This document shows positions 43,024 to 50,804 of a stretch of DNA of 64,000 bases, piece after piece (the first letter of the stretch is position 1; each line of letters opens with the position of its first letter). Under the pieces are notes generated by a model. The model was not told where the DNA came from, did no database searches, and saw only the letters and a program-made list of their open reading frames with translations. A program made the translations under genes and the position numbers. Source of the stretch: Patescibacteria group bacterium (GTDB taxonomy: Bacteria > Patescibacteriota > Patescibacteriia > Patescibacteriales > Patescibacteriaceae); assembly GCA_028704945.1 (NCBI GenBank), contig JAQWEL010000005.1, positions 45,683 through 109,682 of the forward strand, in the 5' to 3' direction.

Positions 43024-44448
43024 TTATTTAATAAAAACAAGCGCCGGGTTAATAATTATTTCCATATCCGTCCTAACGTTATTGTTTTGAACCGGTAATT
43101 GTTGTGATTCGGTCGCGGATGGAGTTGGAACAGCTGGCTGATTTTTACCTGGATTTTGTTGGGCAATATAATCGCTCAAAGAAGTAATAGTGCCGATATT
43201 TACTCCTTTTACTTTTTGATCATAGTCTAATAAAACATTTTTTTCAGTATGGATAGACTGAGTATCCTTAGCAACACAAGTCAATTTATAACTCTCTTGT
43301 ATGCCGCCAGAAAATTTCTCAAAATAAACATCTAATGTAGTCCGATCCTCTAACAGTTTAAAAAACTCTGAAAAATAAATATGATTGTCTAATAAATACT
43401 TAACGTAAGTAATCCTTTCATTAAAATCGATAACTTCCTCGGCCTTTTTTTCTTCTGATGAAATTTGGACTTTAATATTATCCAAATTATCAAAAATATA
43501 ACGATTCTCCTCTAATTTATTTCTTTGGAATAAAAGCAAACCGACATAAACCAACAGAACAACTAAAACGGCTAACAATGAGGAAAAAATTAAAGATAAA
43601 AATTTACGATTCCAATTAAAAAATAAGCTTCTTTGTTCTTTGATTAGGTTGGCCCTAATCATATCAAAAGATTGCCAATAACGATTTTCTACTTCGTTCT
43701 TTAAGAATTCGTTAGTTCTTCTTTTTAATTCTTCTTGAAATTTTTTAACCATCCTTGATTTATGATCAAAGACTTTAGACTCTTTATTTTCTATAACCGC
43801 TTTTTTACTGGCTACATCCTTACTAAAACCATTTGGCTTTATTGACGGCAACTCTGGCGTTTTGATTATTTTTTGGTCTATCAAGGTGGCAGAATCTTTA
43901 AGCTTGGCTGACTCTTCTTTTAATTCCGGCTTTTGAACAACTGATGGTTCTTTAGTGGAAATTCTGCTAATCTGTATTCTAGATGAAGACAACTCAGGTA
44001 AACTTTCTTGAGCGACTCTTGATTGATCGGCTATAACGGTTTTATCACCGACAGCGCCTATTTCTTTAATCTTGTCAGCTGCCGTCTTGATATTCATTTC
44101 ATCATCAGACGGCAAACCTTCGCCTCTGCCCTGCCATTGTTTGTCGATATCAGCTCGATTCTTTTTAGCTTCAGACTTAGCCAATTTTTCCAGCCGTTCA
44201 CGCTCGGCTTCAAGCGCGCGCCTTTCAATTTCTCTTTCGGCTTCTATTTTTACAATATCCTTTCTAATCTTTTCAGCGGCTTGTTTATCATCTTCATAAA
44301 CAAAATCCTTAACATCACCGACCATTCGGCCAAAATGCAAAAGACGTTTCCACCAAGAAACTTTTTCTTTTTTATCTTCTTTTGCCAAAAGCTGATTTAT
44401 TTGTGCAGCATGGTCAGGCTGCTTTTCCTCTTGGTTATTCTTTGTCAT
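43024..44448 (-). CDS. pilN: pilus assembly protein PilN-like with long cytoplasmic extension
   Basis: 474 residues; classical PilN has about 200. The C-terminal 200 or so show the PilN pattern: one membrane helix (about 282-305), then a coiled coil (RNKLEENRYIFDNLDN) and an outer domain. Ahead of it lies a cytoplasmic region of about 280 residues, rich in Lys and Glu, with a strongly charged coiled coil near 70-100 (AEREIERRALEAERER) and a disordered, Ser/Pro-rich middle. I do not see the usual N-terminal PilM-binding peptide at the very start. It overlaps pilM by 14 nt. Confidence 0.78.
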   Translation of the reverse strand: MTKNNQEEKQPDHAAQINQLLAKEDKKEKVSWWKRLLHFGRMVGDVKDFVYEDDKQAAEKIRKDIVKIEAEREIERRALEAERERLEKLAKSEAKKNRADIDKQWQGRGEGLPSDDEMNIKTAADKIKEIGAVGDKTVIADQSRVAQESLPELSSSRIQISRISTKEPSVVQKPELKEESAKLKDSATLIDQKIIKTPELPSIKPNGFSKDVASKKAVIENKESKVFDHKSRMVKKFQEELKRRTNEFLKNEVENRYWQSFDMIRANLIKEQRSLFFNWNRKFLSLIFSSLLAVLVVLLVYVGLLLFQRNKLEENRYIFDNLDNIKVQISSEEKKAEEVIDFNERITYVKYLLDNHIYFSEFFKLLEDRTTLDVYFEKFSGGIQESYKLTCVAKDTQSIHTEKNVLLDYDQKVKGVNIGTITSLSDYIAQQNPGKNQPAVPTPSATESQQLPVQNNNVRTDMEIIINPALVFIK

Positions 44449-45541
44449 ACTCTCGCATAGCTAAACCAATGGCAACTGCCATTCTTGGGCCGATTTGATC
44501 AAGTATAGGCTTTAATTCTACTGGATAAGACGTCCTAAACCATGGATCACCAACAACTACATTAATATTTAACAAACTCGCTAAATAATCTGATAGGCCA
44601 TAAAGCATAGCTGATCCGCCGGTTAGAATTAATTTTTTAACTTCATTTGCTTCTTTGCGGCTATAGACATCTACTATATATTTAATTTCGTTAAAAACAG
44701 GCGCCATGGTATCAATAATCATCTTTGGCAACTGACCATCAGAATGGCCAGCTAAATCATATTTAAATTGTTCGGCTTTTTCTAAGTCTAACTGTAAATT
44801 TTTAGCAATGGCCTTAGTAATCGCTAAACCGCCGACATCAATTGAGCGGCTTAAAACCGGGACGCCTTTATCAACAATAAAAATATTAGAAGAACTGGCG
44901 CCAATTTGAACAATCATAGAAACACTTTGGTCCGAACCGACTAATGATCTAATCAAACCAAAAATTTCAGTTTCTAAACTGACTAAATTAAAATTCATGC
45001 TTTTAAAAGTAAAAGCATAGCTTTTGATTAAATTCTTAGGGGCTCCGATTAATAATATTTTTTGACCGCTAGTTTCTTTGTTGTCCAATAATTTTATGCC
45101 GTCTTTAGGATTAACATCCTTTAGAACGGTAGCCATTTGAGCTGGTTTTTCCCTAATCTTCTGCCAATCTAAAACGATATCTTGCAAAGGCAGCGGAATT
45201 ACTTTCTTGGCCTCCCAAATAATAGAAGAATCAAGGTCTTTATCATTTAATTTTCCGCTGATGTTGATAATTGAAGAAAAAACTGAAAAAGTCGGTAAAG
45301 AAGCGATAACATTTCTTGATGATGAGAAATTAGCTTTCCGAAAAATATTTTCGATTATTGAGGTGATGTTTTTTATATCCAAACGATTAGCGTCTGAGTA
45401 AACAGCTGATAGCTTGTCGCTAAAACCGTAGCTAACTAAAGCTACTTTATTTTGGATTCTTTTTAATTCTACTATTTTTATACTTGAGCTGCCGATATCC
45501 ACACCTAAATAGCTCAAAGCTGATGAACCTAAAACGCTCAT
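44435..45541 (-). CDS. pilM: pilus assembly protein PilM
   Basis: 368-residue cytoplasmic protein of the actin-like ATPase fold (PilM/FtsA type). Phosphate-binding motifs are YLGVDIGSSSIKIVEL near the N-terminus and VDVGGLAITKAIA-like (DVGGLAITKA) in the middle, with the adenosine motif ILTGGSAMLYGL near the C-terminus. First gene of the order pilM-N-O-P-B-C-pilin. I found no clear minus-strand promoter in the 45542-45729 interval, so its transcription start is unknown. Confidence 0.93.
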   Translation of the reverse strand: MSVLGSSALSYLGVDIGSSSIKIVELKRIQNKVALVSYGFSDKLSAVYSDANRLDIKNITSIIENIFRKANFSSSRNVIASLPTFSVFSSIINISGKLNDKDLDSSIIWEAKKVIPLPLQDIVLDWQKIREKPAQMATVLKDVNPKDGIKLLDNKETSGQKILLIGAPKNLIKSYAFTFKSMNFNLVSLETEIFGLIRSLVGSDQSVSMIVQIGASSSNIFIVDKGVPVLSRSIDVGGLAITKAIAKNLQLDLEKAEQFKYDLAGHSDGQLPKMIIDTMAPVFNEIKYIVDVYSRKEANEVKKLILTGGSAMLYGLSDYLASLLNINVVVGDPWFRTSYPVELKPILDQIGPRMAVAIGLAMREYDKE

Positions 45542-45564
45542 AATTTATTTAAAAAAATAATCTT

Positions 45565-45593
45565 TTGCAGAAAAAACGCCAATGTTATATAAT
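45565..45593 (+). promoter_or_regulatory. promoter of the PD40-radA unit
   Basis: -35 TTGCAG (45565-45570), a 17-nt spacer and -10 TATAAT (45588-45593). The predicted leader to the ATG at 45730 is about 130 nt. It contains a small open frame at 45602-45658 and, just before the strong AAAGGAG, a 5-bp hairpin (TCTGC/GCAGA, about 45701-45716). Confidence 0.6.
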
Positions 45594-45601
45594 AAGAAAT
45601 A

Positions 45602-45658
45602 ATGACTAGAGTTATTCTTGCTTCTAAAAATTATCAACATCAAAGAGTAAGCCATTAA
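45602..45658 (+). CDS. possible leaderless 18-codon upstream ORF
   Basis: ATG at 45602, about where the promoter at 45565-45593 should start transcription, running 18 codons to a TAA (peptide MTRVILASKNYQHQRVSH). It could be a leader peptide, or chance. There is no Shine-Dalgarno sequence and no family match that I know of. Confidence 0.25.
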   Translation: MTRVILASKNYQHQRVSH

Positions 45659-45729
45659 TTTCTTTTTTCATTATAACACATTTTAAAAAAGTAAAGAAGT
45701 CTGCCACTTAGCAGAAAGGAGTATAAGCT

Positions 45730-46974
45730 ATGAATATCATCCCTTTAAAAAGAATAATCATTTTTGTTGGCTTAGTTATTTTCGCTATCGGAATTGGTTT
45801 CTTGATTTATAAATTAATCTGGTCGCGTCCTTCAACTACGACTACGCCCAATGAGCCGACACCAGGCCAAGATATTAATGGCCTACCTACTGCTGCCACT
45901 GGAACACCTAATGTTATTGGCGGTCAAGCAACAAGTGATTTAACTTCTGAAGAACAAACTGGGACTACCCCTTCGGTTACCGAAACGACTGCTCCGAGGG
46001 AAAATAAAATCAACGCCTTAAGCACCACTGACACTTTAGCGCCAGTTTTAACCGAAGCGACTAATAAAATCCGTTATTACGATAAAACCGATGAAAAGTT
46101 TTATGAAATTAATGCTGCTGGCGAAAAAAATGTTTTGTCTGATGAAAAATTTAACGACGCTCGAGAAGTTACTTGGTCGCCAGACAAAAATAAGGCAGTT
46201 ATAGTTTATCCCGATGACAGTAAAATTATTTATGATTTTAAAACCAACAAACAAGTAACTATTCCTAAACACTGGGAAAACTTTTCTTTCAACGAATCTG
46301 GCGACCAGATGGTTTTTAAAAGTATCGGCACAGAAGAAGAAAACTCTTGGATTGGCGTTGTTAATACCGATGGCACTGGCGCCCAAGCTATTGAAAAAAT
46401 AGGTCTTAATGCCTATAAAGTAACAGCGGAATGGTCGCCTAATAATCAAATAGTCGGCACCTATGTCGAAGCGACTGATGCTAATAATCAAAAAATTTAT
46501 TTTATCGGCCTAAATGGAGAAAATTTTCAATCACTAACAGTGAACGGGCGCGGTTTCCAATCTAAATGGTCGCCGACAGGGTCAAAACTCCTCTACAGTG
46601 TTTATTCAACTAACGACAAAAAAATGTTACCCAATCTGTGGATAACCAATGCTTCTGGGGATAACATCGGTACCAATAACTTATCTTTAGGCATTAATAC
46701 TTGGCCGGAAAAATGCGTTTTTATAAGCGAAAATGAAGCTTATTGCGGCGTACCACAAAATTTGCCTGACGGATCAGGCATGTTCCCTATGCTTAGTAAG
46801 GATTCTAGCGATGATATTTATTTAATCAATCTAACTACTGGTTCAAAAATATTAGTTGATGATTCCGGCCGATTTAATATTAAAAATCCAGCCTATTCCA
46901 GCGAAGACAAAGCTCTTTATTTTCTTGACGTTAATGAAGGGATGATAAAAAAATTAAGTTTACCAGCCAGTTAA
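45730..46974 (+). CDS. membrane-anchored PD40/WD40-like beta-propeller protein
   Basis: 414 residues. One N-terminal membrane helix (about 8-30) is followed by a Thr/Pro-rich linker (about 35-110) and a propeller of PD40-type repeats, recognisable by REVTWSPDKNKAV, TAEWSPNNQIVG, FQSKWSPTGSKLLY and NPAYSSEDKALYF. The helix has no lipobox, so the propeller is anchored outside the cell or stays membrane-bound. No catalytic site is visible; a TolB-like binding role is a guess. A strong Shine-Dalgarno (AAAGGAGT) precedes the ATG, unusual in this window. radA follows after 6 nt. Confidence 0.78.
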   Translation: MNIIPLKRIIIFVGLVIFAIGIGFLIYKLIWSRPSTTTTPNEPTPGQDINGLPTAATGTPNVIGGQATSDLTSEEQTGTTPSVTETTAPRENKINALSTTDTLAPVLTEATNKIRYYDKTDEKFYEINAAGEKNVLSDEKFNDAREVTWSPDKNKAVIVYPDDSKIIYDFKTNKQVTIPKHWENFSFNESGDQMVFKSIGTEEENSWIGVVNTDGTGAQAIEKIGLNAYKVTAEWSPNNQIVGTYVEATDANNQKIYFIGLNGENFQSLTVNGRGFQSKWSPTGSKLLYSVYSTNDKKMLPNLWITNASGDNIGTNNLSLGINTWPEKCVFISENEAYCGVPQNLPDGSGMFPMLSKDSSDDIYLINLTTGSKILVDDSGRFNIKNPAYSSEDKALYFLDVNEGMIKKLSLPAS

Positions 46975-46980
46975 AACTAT

Positions 46981-48315
46981 ATGTCAAAATCAACCAAACT
47001 GTTTAGCTGCAATAAGTGCGGCGCTCAATTCAGTAAATGGGTCGGTCGCTGCGAGGAATGTGGCGCTTGGGGATCAATTATTGAAGAAAAAAATAACAAT
47101 TTAAAGGGGGCCGGCAACAAACCGGCTTCTATTATACTCGGTAAAGATTTAAGCGAAGGGATGGCTATTCCTACTCGCTTAGCTACTAATATCAATGAGA
47201 TTGACCGGGTATTTGGTGGCGGAATCGTGCCTGGTTCATTAACATTAATCGGCGGAGAACCTGGCATCGGCAAATCGACTATTGTCGCTCAAATAACCAA
47301 TGCTTTATCGGACAAAAATAAAGTTGTTTATATGTCCGGTGAAGAATCGACCGGGCAGCTCGCCTTACGCCTGTCCAGACTTGGCTGTTCCTTAGAAAGA
47401 TTATCATTTATTGTTGAAACGGAATTAGAATCAATCTTGGCAGCGTTAACCAATAATAAAACTGACCTATTAGTCATCGATTCAATCCAGACCATCCGCA
47501 CCGCCACTGAATCCGGCGAGGCCGGCGGCACATCACAAATCCGAGCCGTGACTACTAAATTATTAGAATTCGCTAAAAAAAATAATGTAGCCGTTTTAAT
47601 TATTGGACATATTACCAAGGATGGCCAAGTGGCTGGTCCAAAAACTTTAGAACATTTAGTCGACACGGTTATATATTTAGAAACTGATTCCAGCCAAAAT
47701 TATCGCCTCTTCAGGTCTTCCAAAAATCGTTTCGGCTCAACTAATGAAATCGGTATTTTCGAAATGACCGGCTCCGGTTTAACGCCGATAGAAAATGCAG
47801 CTAATCTATTTTTAGATAAAATATTAAACTATGGCGCCGGCATGGCTATCACCGCCGTAGCTGAAGGCAGCCGATCATTCTTGATTGAGATACAAGCCTT
47901 AACATCTAAAACCGTCTTTGGCTATCCACAACGCCGAGCCTCTGGTTTTGATGCTAACCGCTTACAAATATTATTAGCGGTTATCGCTAAGCGAGCTAAA
48001 TTAAATACGGCCGCTTATGATACTATTTTAAATATTGTCGGCGGTTTAAAAATAACCGATCCCGGGATTGACTTAGCCGTTTGTTTGGCCATTATTTCTT
48101 CTTTGACTGATAAAGCTCTGCCGGCCAAGACAGTCGTAATGGGTGAAGTCGGCTTAGGTGGAGAGATTAGGCCAGTCCCCCGCTTAGAAGCTAAATTAAA
48201 CGAAGCTTTAAACCTTGGTTTCACTAAAGTTATCACCGCCAAAACTGATAAAAAAATAAAGGGGCTGGAGATTGTCGAGATTAAAAATATTAGCGAAGCT
48301 ATCGGGTTGTTATAA
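46981..48315 (+). CDS. radA: DNA repair protein RadA
   Basis: 444-residue RecA-like helicase that helps branch migration in recombination. N-terminal zinc finger with CNKC and CEEC; Walker A GGEPGIGKST; the RadA-specific KNRFGSTNE motif; and a C-terminal Lon-protease-like domain with VMGEVGLGGEIRPVPRLE. The stop codon lies inside the A-run that serves as the terminator tract of the opposing gene in repeat copy A. Confidence 0.97.
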   Translation: MSKSTKLFSCNKCGAQFSKWVGRCEECGAWGSIIEEKNNNLKGAGNKPASIILGKDLSEGMAIPTRLATNINEIDRVFGGGIVPGSLTLIGGEPGIGKSTIVAQITNALSDKNKVVYMSGEESTGQLALRLSRLGCSLERLSFIVETELESILAALTNNKTDLLVIDSIQTIRTATESGEAGGTSQIRAVTTKLLEFAKKNNVAVLIIGHITKDGQVAGPKTLEHLVDTVIYLETDSSQNYRLFRSSKNRFGSTNEIGIFEMTGSGLTPIENAANLFLDKILNYGAGMAITAVAEGSRSFLIEIQALTSKTVFGYPQRRASGFDANRLQILLAVIAKRAKLNTAAYDTILNIVGGLKITDPGIDLAVCLAIISSLTDKALPAKTVVMGEVGLGGEIRPVPRLEAKLNEALNLGFTKVITAKTDKKIKGLEIVEIKNISEAIGLL

Positions 48316-48349
48316 AAAAATCCCTCAAATGCCAATAAGCGTTTAAGGG
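48314..48349 (-). terminator. terminator of the copy A gene
   Basis: Eleven-bp stem with one G-T pair and one mismatch (48322-48332 with 48339-48349), followed on the minus strand by ATTTTTTT. The identical structure ends copy B at 50692-50727. Confidence 0.75.
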
Positions 48350-48426
48350 ACAAAGTTTCTAAGAGCCTAGGAATCCTCTTGAGGCCGTTAGATAAATTAA
48401 ATGTCTAAGTGTCAAAGAGCCTACAG

Positions 48427-48996
48427 TTACCAGGCCACAAGACGACGTCGAGAGCCAGCATTCCAGACAACGTCATCCTCAAGACTGCGGACGCGAACCT
48501 CGAGAGCGTCGGACGAACTGAAGTACACTTCGGCAACAAAATATTCTTCATTCTCCTTAAAAAGGAAAAATGTTCCGTAACCGTCTGTTCTTAACCAGTC
48601 TTGGTGATCTTCAACGAAGGCGATGATTTGAGCTTGCGTCAGACATAGTTTGTCTAAGTCCGGGTTTAAGGATTCAAACATCTGTTTGAATTTAGCATCT
48701 TGACGAAGTTCGTAGACCTTGGCCTTAGTGGCCGGTGTGGCTTTACCTGGTTTGTCTAAATTCCAATTTTCAAAGTCGGCGTCAAGAAAACCCGTAAACA
48801 ATTCTTTTGCTTGAGCAATGGTGCGTTGTCCGTCACAGGCTTTAATAGTAATATCTTGGCCGGCGGAGATGAGTTTTAGGATAGGATTATTTTCGGGTTC
48901 TGCTTCGTTGATGATAGCTTTATCCTCAACACTGTACATCCACCAAACTAAGGCGGATATAAGCAGAATGCCAATAATCCAAATAAGTAGGCACAT
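48427..48996 (-). CDS. unrecognised protein, membrane-anchored paralogue (copy A)
   Basis: 189 residues. One membrane helix near the N-terminus (about 3-20, WIIGILLISALVWWMY) and a short linker, then a domain of about 150 residues identical to copy B, starting LISAGQDITIKACDG. Landmarks of the domain are FTGFLDADFENWNLDKPGKATP, with the core DADFENWNLD, and NPDLDKLCLTQAQII, WLRTDGYGTFFLFK and a final GSRRRLVAW. I do not recognise the family and do not assign a function. Start at the ATG at 48996, with AGGAGT 5 nt upstream. GC content and Shine-Dalgarno use differ from neighbours, suggesting acquired DNA. Confidence 0.75.
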   Translation of the reverse strand: MCLLIWIIGILLISALVWWMYSVEDKAIINEAEPENNPILKLISAGQDITIKACDGQRTIAQAKELFTGFLDADFENWNLDKPGKATPATKAKVYELRQDAKFKQMFESLNPDLDKLCLTQAQIIAFVEDHQDWLRTDGYGTFFLFKENEEYFVAEVYFSSSDALEVRVRSLEDDVVWNAGSRRRLVAW

Positions 48997-49148
48997 GATA
49001 AACTCCTGAAAAATGATAAAATTAATTAGTAATGTACTAAATTTATAACTAAAACTATGTTACATTTTAACCTAAATGTCAATATTTGCAGATAATTTAG
49101 CTAATATTAGTTAAAAAGAAGTATTATTGCAAATATTTTATAAAATTA

Positions 49149-49176
49149 TTGACAAAATCATAAATTATGCTATTAT
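49149..49176 (+). promoter_or_regulatory. rplJ-rplL promoter
   Basis: -35 TTGACA (49149-49154), a 16-nt spacer and -10 TATTAT (49171-49176), starting 11 nt after the end of repeat copy A. Confidence 0.8.
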
Positions 49177-49182
49177 TAGCTT

Positions 49183-49299
49183 ATTAAGTCGTAGACAGTG
49201 GGCAGTATTTATACATAGGACCCGCCGAGACAAAGGTTATTAGCATTTAGCTAATTAATCATTTTGTGTTTACTGCGGCTTGATAGCGGCGGTTTTTTT
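49183..49299 (+). ncRNA. ribosomal protein L10 leader
   Basis: The transcript contains GTAGACAGTGGGC followed about 20 nt later by GGACCCGCCGAGAC, which resembles the conserved L10-binding leader RNA upstream of rplJ in many bacteria. A GCGGCGG segment followed by seven T (49293-49299) can pair with CCGCCG (49222-49227), which would form a terminator, so L10 binding may control attenuation as well as translation. Assignment is by recognition of the conserved core and the position before rplJ. The 348-nt gap 49009-49356 otherwise holds only the copy A upstream region and the promoter. Confidence 0.75.
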
Positions 49300-49356
49300 A
49301 TTAAATCGTTACTAGAACCTTGAAATTAGATTAATTATAAATAAATTATATTTATT

Positions 49357-49887
49357 ATGGCAAAAACAAGAGTCCAAAAATCGGAAATGTTTCGCGATTT
49401 GGAGCTTAAGTTAGATGGTGCTAAGTCTGTAGTTTTTGCTCGCTTTGACGGAATGGGCGCGGCTGATAGTCGTGAGTTCAAACGAAAGCTGAAAAGCGAA
49501 GCGAGTGAATGCTATGTGGCTAAAAAAACATTGTTAGCTAAAGCTTTGAAATCAAAAGGCATGCCCGAATTTGATGCCAAGAGCATCAATGGCCAATTAG
49601 CCGTTATTTTCGGTTATGGCGACGAAGTGACTCCAGCCAAAGTCACTAACGATTTTATCAAGAGTACCGAAGGTAAACTTGAATTCGCTGGTGGTATTTT
49701 GGAAGGTAAGTTGCTTTCCAAAATAGAAGTTGACGCTTTAGCCAAGTTACCAAGCAAACAAGAACTTTATGCCAGATTGGTTGGTTCTATGAATGCCCCG
49801 GTTTCAGGTTTCGCCAACGTCTTAGCTGGAAATTTACGCGGTTTTGTCCGCGTCTTATCTGCGGTTGCAGAAAAGAAATCTGCCTAA
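49357..49887 (+). CDS. rplJ: 50S ribosomal protein L10
   Basis: 176 residues; anchors the L7/L12 stalk. FRDLELKLDGAKSVVFARFDGM and YVAKKTLLAKALKSKGM are the rRNA-binding region, with cores KTLLAKAL and ARFDGM, and the C-terminal helix RGFVRVLSAVAEKK binds L12 dimers. Usually joined to rpoBC downstream, but here rpoB-rpoC lie 4-12 kb away on the other strand. Confidence 0.96.
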   Translation: MAKTRVQKSEMFRDLELKLDGAKSVVFARFDGMGAADSREFKRKLKSEASECYVAKKTLLAKALKSKGMPEFDAKSINGQLAVIFGYGDEVTPAKVTNDFIKSTEGKLEFAGGILEGKLLSKIEVDALAKLPSKQELYARLVGSMNAPVSGFANVLAGNLRGFVRVLSAVAEKKSA

Positions 49888-49930
49888 GGGCAATTATTTA
49901 ATTAAATTATTTTTTTAAACATTAAAAAAT

Positions 49931-50323
49931 ATGGAAGAAAAGAATATCGTTATCCCAGAGAAGTTTGCTTCTTTGGTTGAAACTATTGAAAAAATGTCCG
50001 TTTTGGATTTATCCGAATTGGTCAAGATTTTAGAGGAAAAATTTGGCGTTTCCGCTGCCGCTCCTGCCATGATGATGGCCGCTGCCCCAGCTGCCGCCGC
50101 TGCTGAAGAAAAAGATTCATTTGATGTTGAATTGACTGATGCCGGCGCTAACAAAATTAACGTCATTAAAGCTGTCCGTGAATTAACCTCTTTGGGTTTG
50201 AAAGAAGCTAAGGATTTAGTCGATGGCGCTCCAAAAGTTGTTAAAGAAGGTGTTTCTAAGGCCGATGCCGAGAAAGTCAAAAAGACCCTCGAAGATGCTG
50301 GTGCCAAAGTTACTTTAAAATAA
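49931..50323 (+). CDS. rplL: 50S ribosomal protein L7/L12
   Basis: 130 residues: an N-terminal dimerisation helix ([14 protein letters not shown]), an Ala/Met/Pro-rich hinge (about 44-62) and the conserved C-terminal domain ([20 protein letters not shown] and [13 protein letters not shown]). Recruits translation factors. 43 nt after rplJ. Confidence 0.97.
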   Translation: MEEKNIVIPEKFASLVETIEKMSVLDLSELVKILEEKFGVSAAAPAMMMAAAPAAAAAEEKDSFDVELTDAGANKINVIKAVRELTSLGLKEAKDLVDGAPKVVKEGVSKADAEKVKKTLEDAGAKVTLK

Positions 50324-50336
50324 GCAACACACACAT

Positions 50337-50375
50337 AAATAAAAAACTTGTCCATTTTGGACAAGTTTTTTATTT
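50337..50375 (+). terminator. rho-independent terminator of rplJ-rplL
   Basis: Perfect 17-bp stem (50337-50353 with 50359-50375), a 5-nt loop and T-rich 3' arm. Starts 13 nt after the rplL stop. Confidence 0.92.
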
Positions 50376-50387
50376 ATTCGCAGATAT

Positions 50388-50445
50388 TTAAACGCTTATT
50401 GGCATTTGAGGGGCAAAGTTTCCAAGAGCCTAAGGGATTCTTCTG
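50388..50445 (-). repeat. rearranged relic of the duplicated cassette's 3' end
   Basis: 50411-50445 matches, with a few changes, the segment after the terminator hairpin in copies A and B (GGGACAAAGTTTC and AAGAGCCTA), in the same orientation. The adjoining 50388-50410 matches the terminator hairpin itself but in inverted orientation. No gene follows. The 480-nt interval 50324-50804 is otherwise made of the rplL terminator, this relic, paired segments at 50572-50664 and the 3' end of copy B. Confidence 0.7.
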
Positions 50446-50571
50446 GGTTCGTACTACTTGCCACCCAAAGCCACTGCTGTTCAATTCTAAAATAAAAATT
50501 AAAAACTGTATTTTATTTGGGACATTAAAGTCCTCCAGCAAATTGCACCAACTGTAAATATTTTTTATTAA

Positions 50572-50664
50572 AAAAATTAATACCCACTCTTTTGTTAGTC
50601 TTGACCAACAAAATACTCAAATATTAATTTTTACGACATTGGCTTTAAAGCCGTAGCCGTAAAA
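50572..50664. repeat. cluster of nested inverted repeats
   Basis: An outer 11-bp perfect inverted repeat (50572-50582 with 50622-50632) encloses an 11-bp one with a single mismatch (50590-50600 with 50603-50613). Overlapping its right arm, a 7-bp pair (50629-50635 with 50658-50664) encloses a perfect 12-nt palindrome (50641-50652). Could be RNA structure or a remnant of mobile DNA. No gene seen here. Confidence 0.6.
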
Positions 50665-50691
50665 CAAAACAACGTCGCATTTTTATTATAT

Positions 50692-50727
50692 AAAAAAATC
50701 CCTCAAATGCCAATAAGCGTTTAAGGG
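50692..50727 (-). terminator. terminator of the copy B gene
   Basis: Same hairpin as in copy A (50700-50710 with 50717-50727), followed on the minus strand by ATTTTTTT. Confidence 0.75.
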
Positions 50728-50804
50728 ACAAAGTTTCTAAGAGCCTAGGAATCCTCTTGAGGCCGTTAGATAAATTAAATGTCTAAGTGTCAAAGAGCCT
50801 ACAG

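Larger units (their letters stand above)
48311..49138 (-). repeat. duplicated cassette, copy A
   Basis: 828-bp unit matching copy B (50689-51407) in the same orientation. From 48311 to 48873 the two are identical over 563 bases by eye. Then A has 120 unique bases where B has 12. Then 54 bases with one difference (48994-49047), and about 90 diverged bases to 49138. It contains a terminator, one gene and a promoter region whose -35 TTGACA (49077-49082) is intact but whose -10 is CATAGT (49054-49059). Confidence 0.95.

Noticed and set aside
48409..48594. Identical 61-codon plus-strand frames at 48409-48594 and 50787-50972
   Set aside because: They repeat only because the DNA is duplicated. They are antisense to the cassette genes, which have promoter, Shine-Dalgarno and terminator.
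50348..50557. Plus-strand open frame of 69 codons after rplL
   Set aside because: It begins inside the rplL terminator and runs through the relic repeat and hairpin region. No start signal and no recognisable domain; read as chance.
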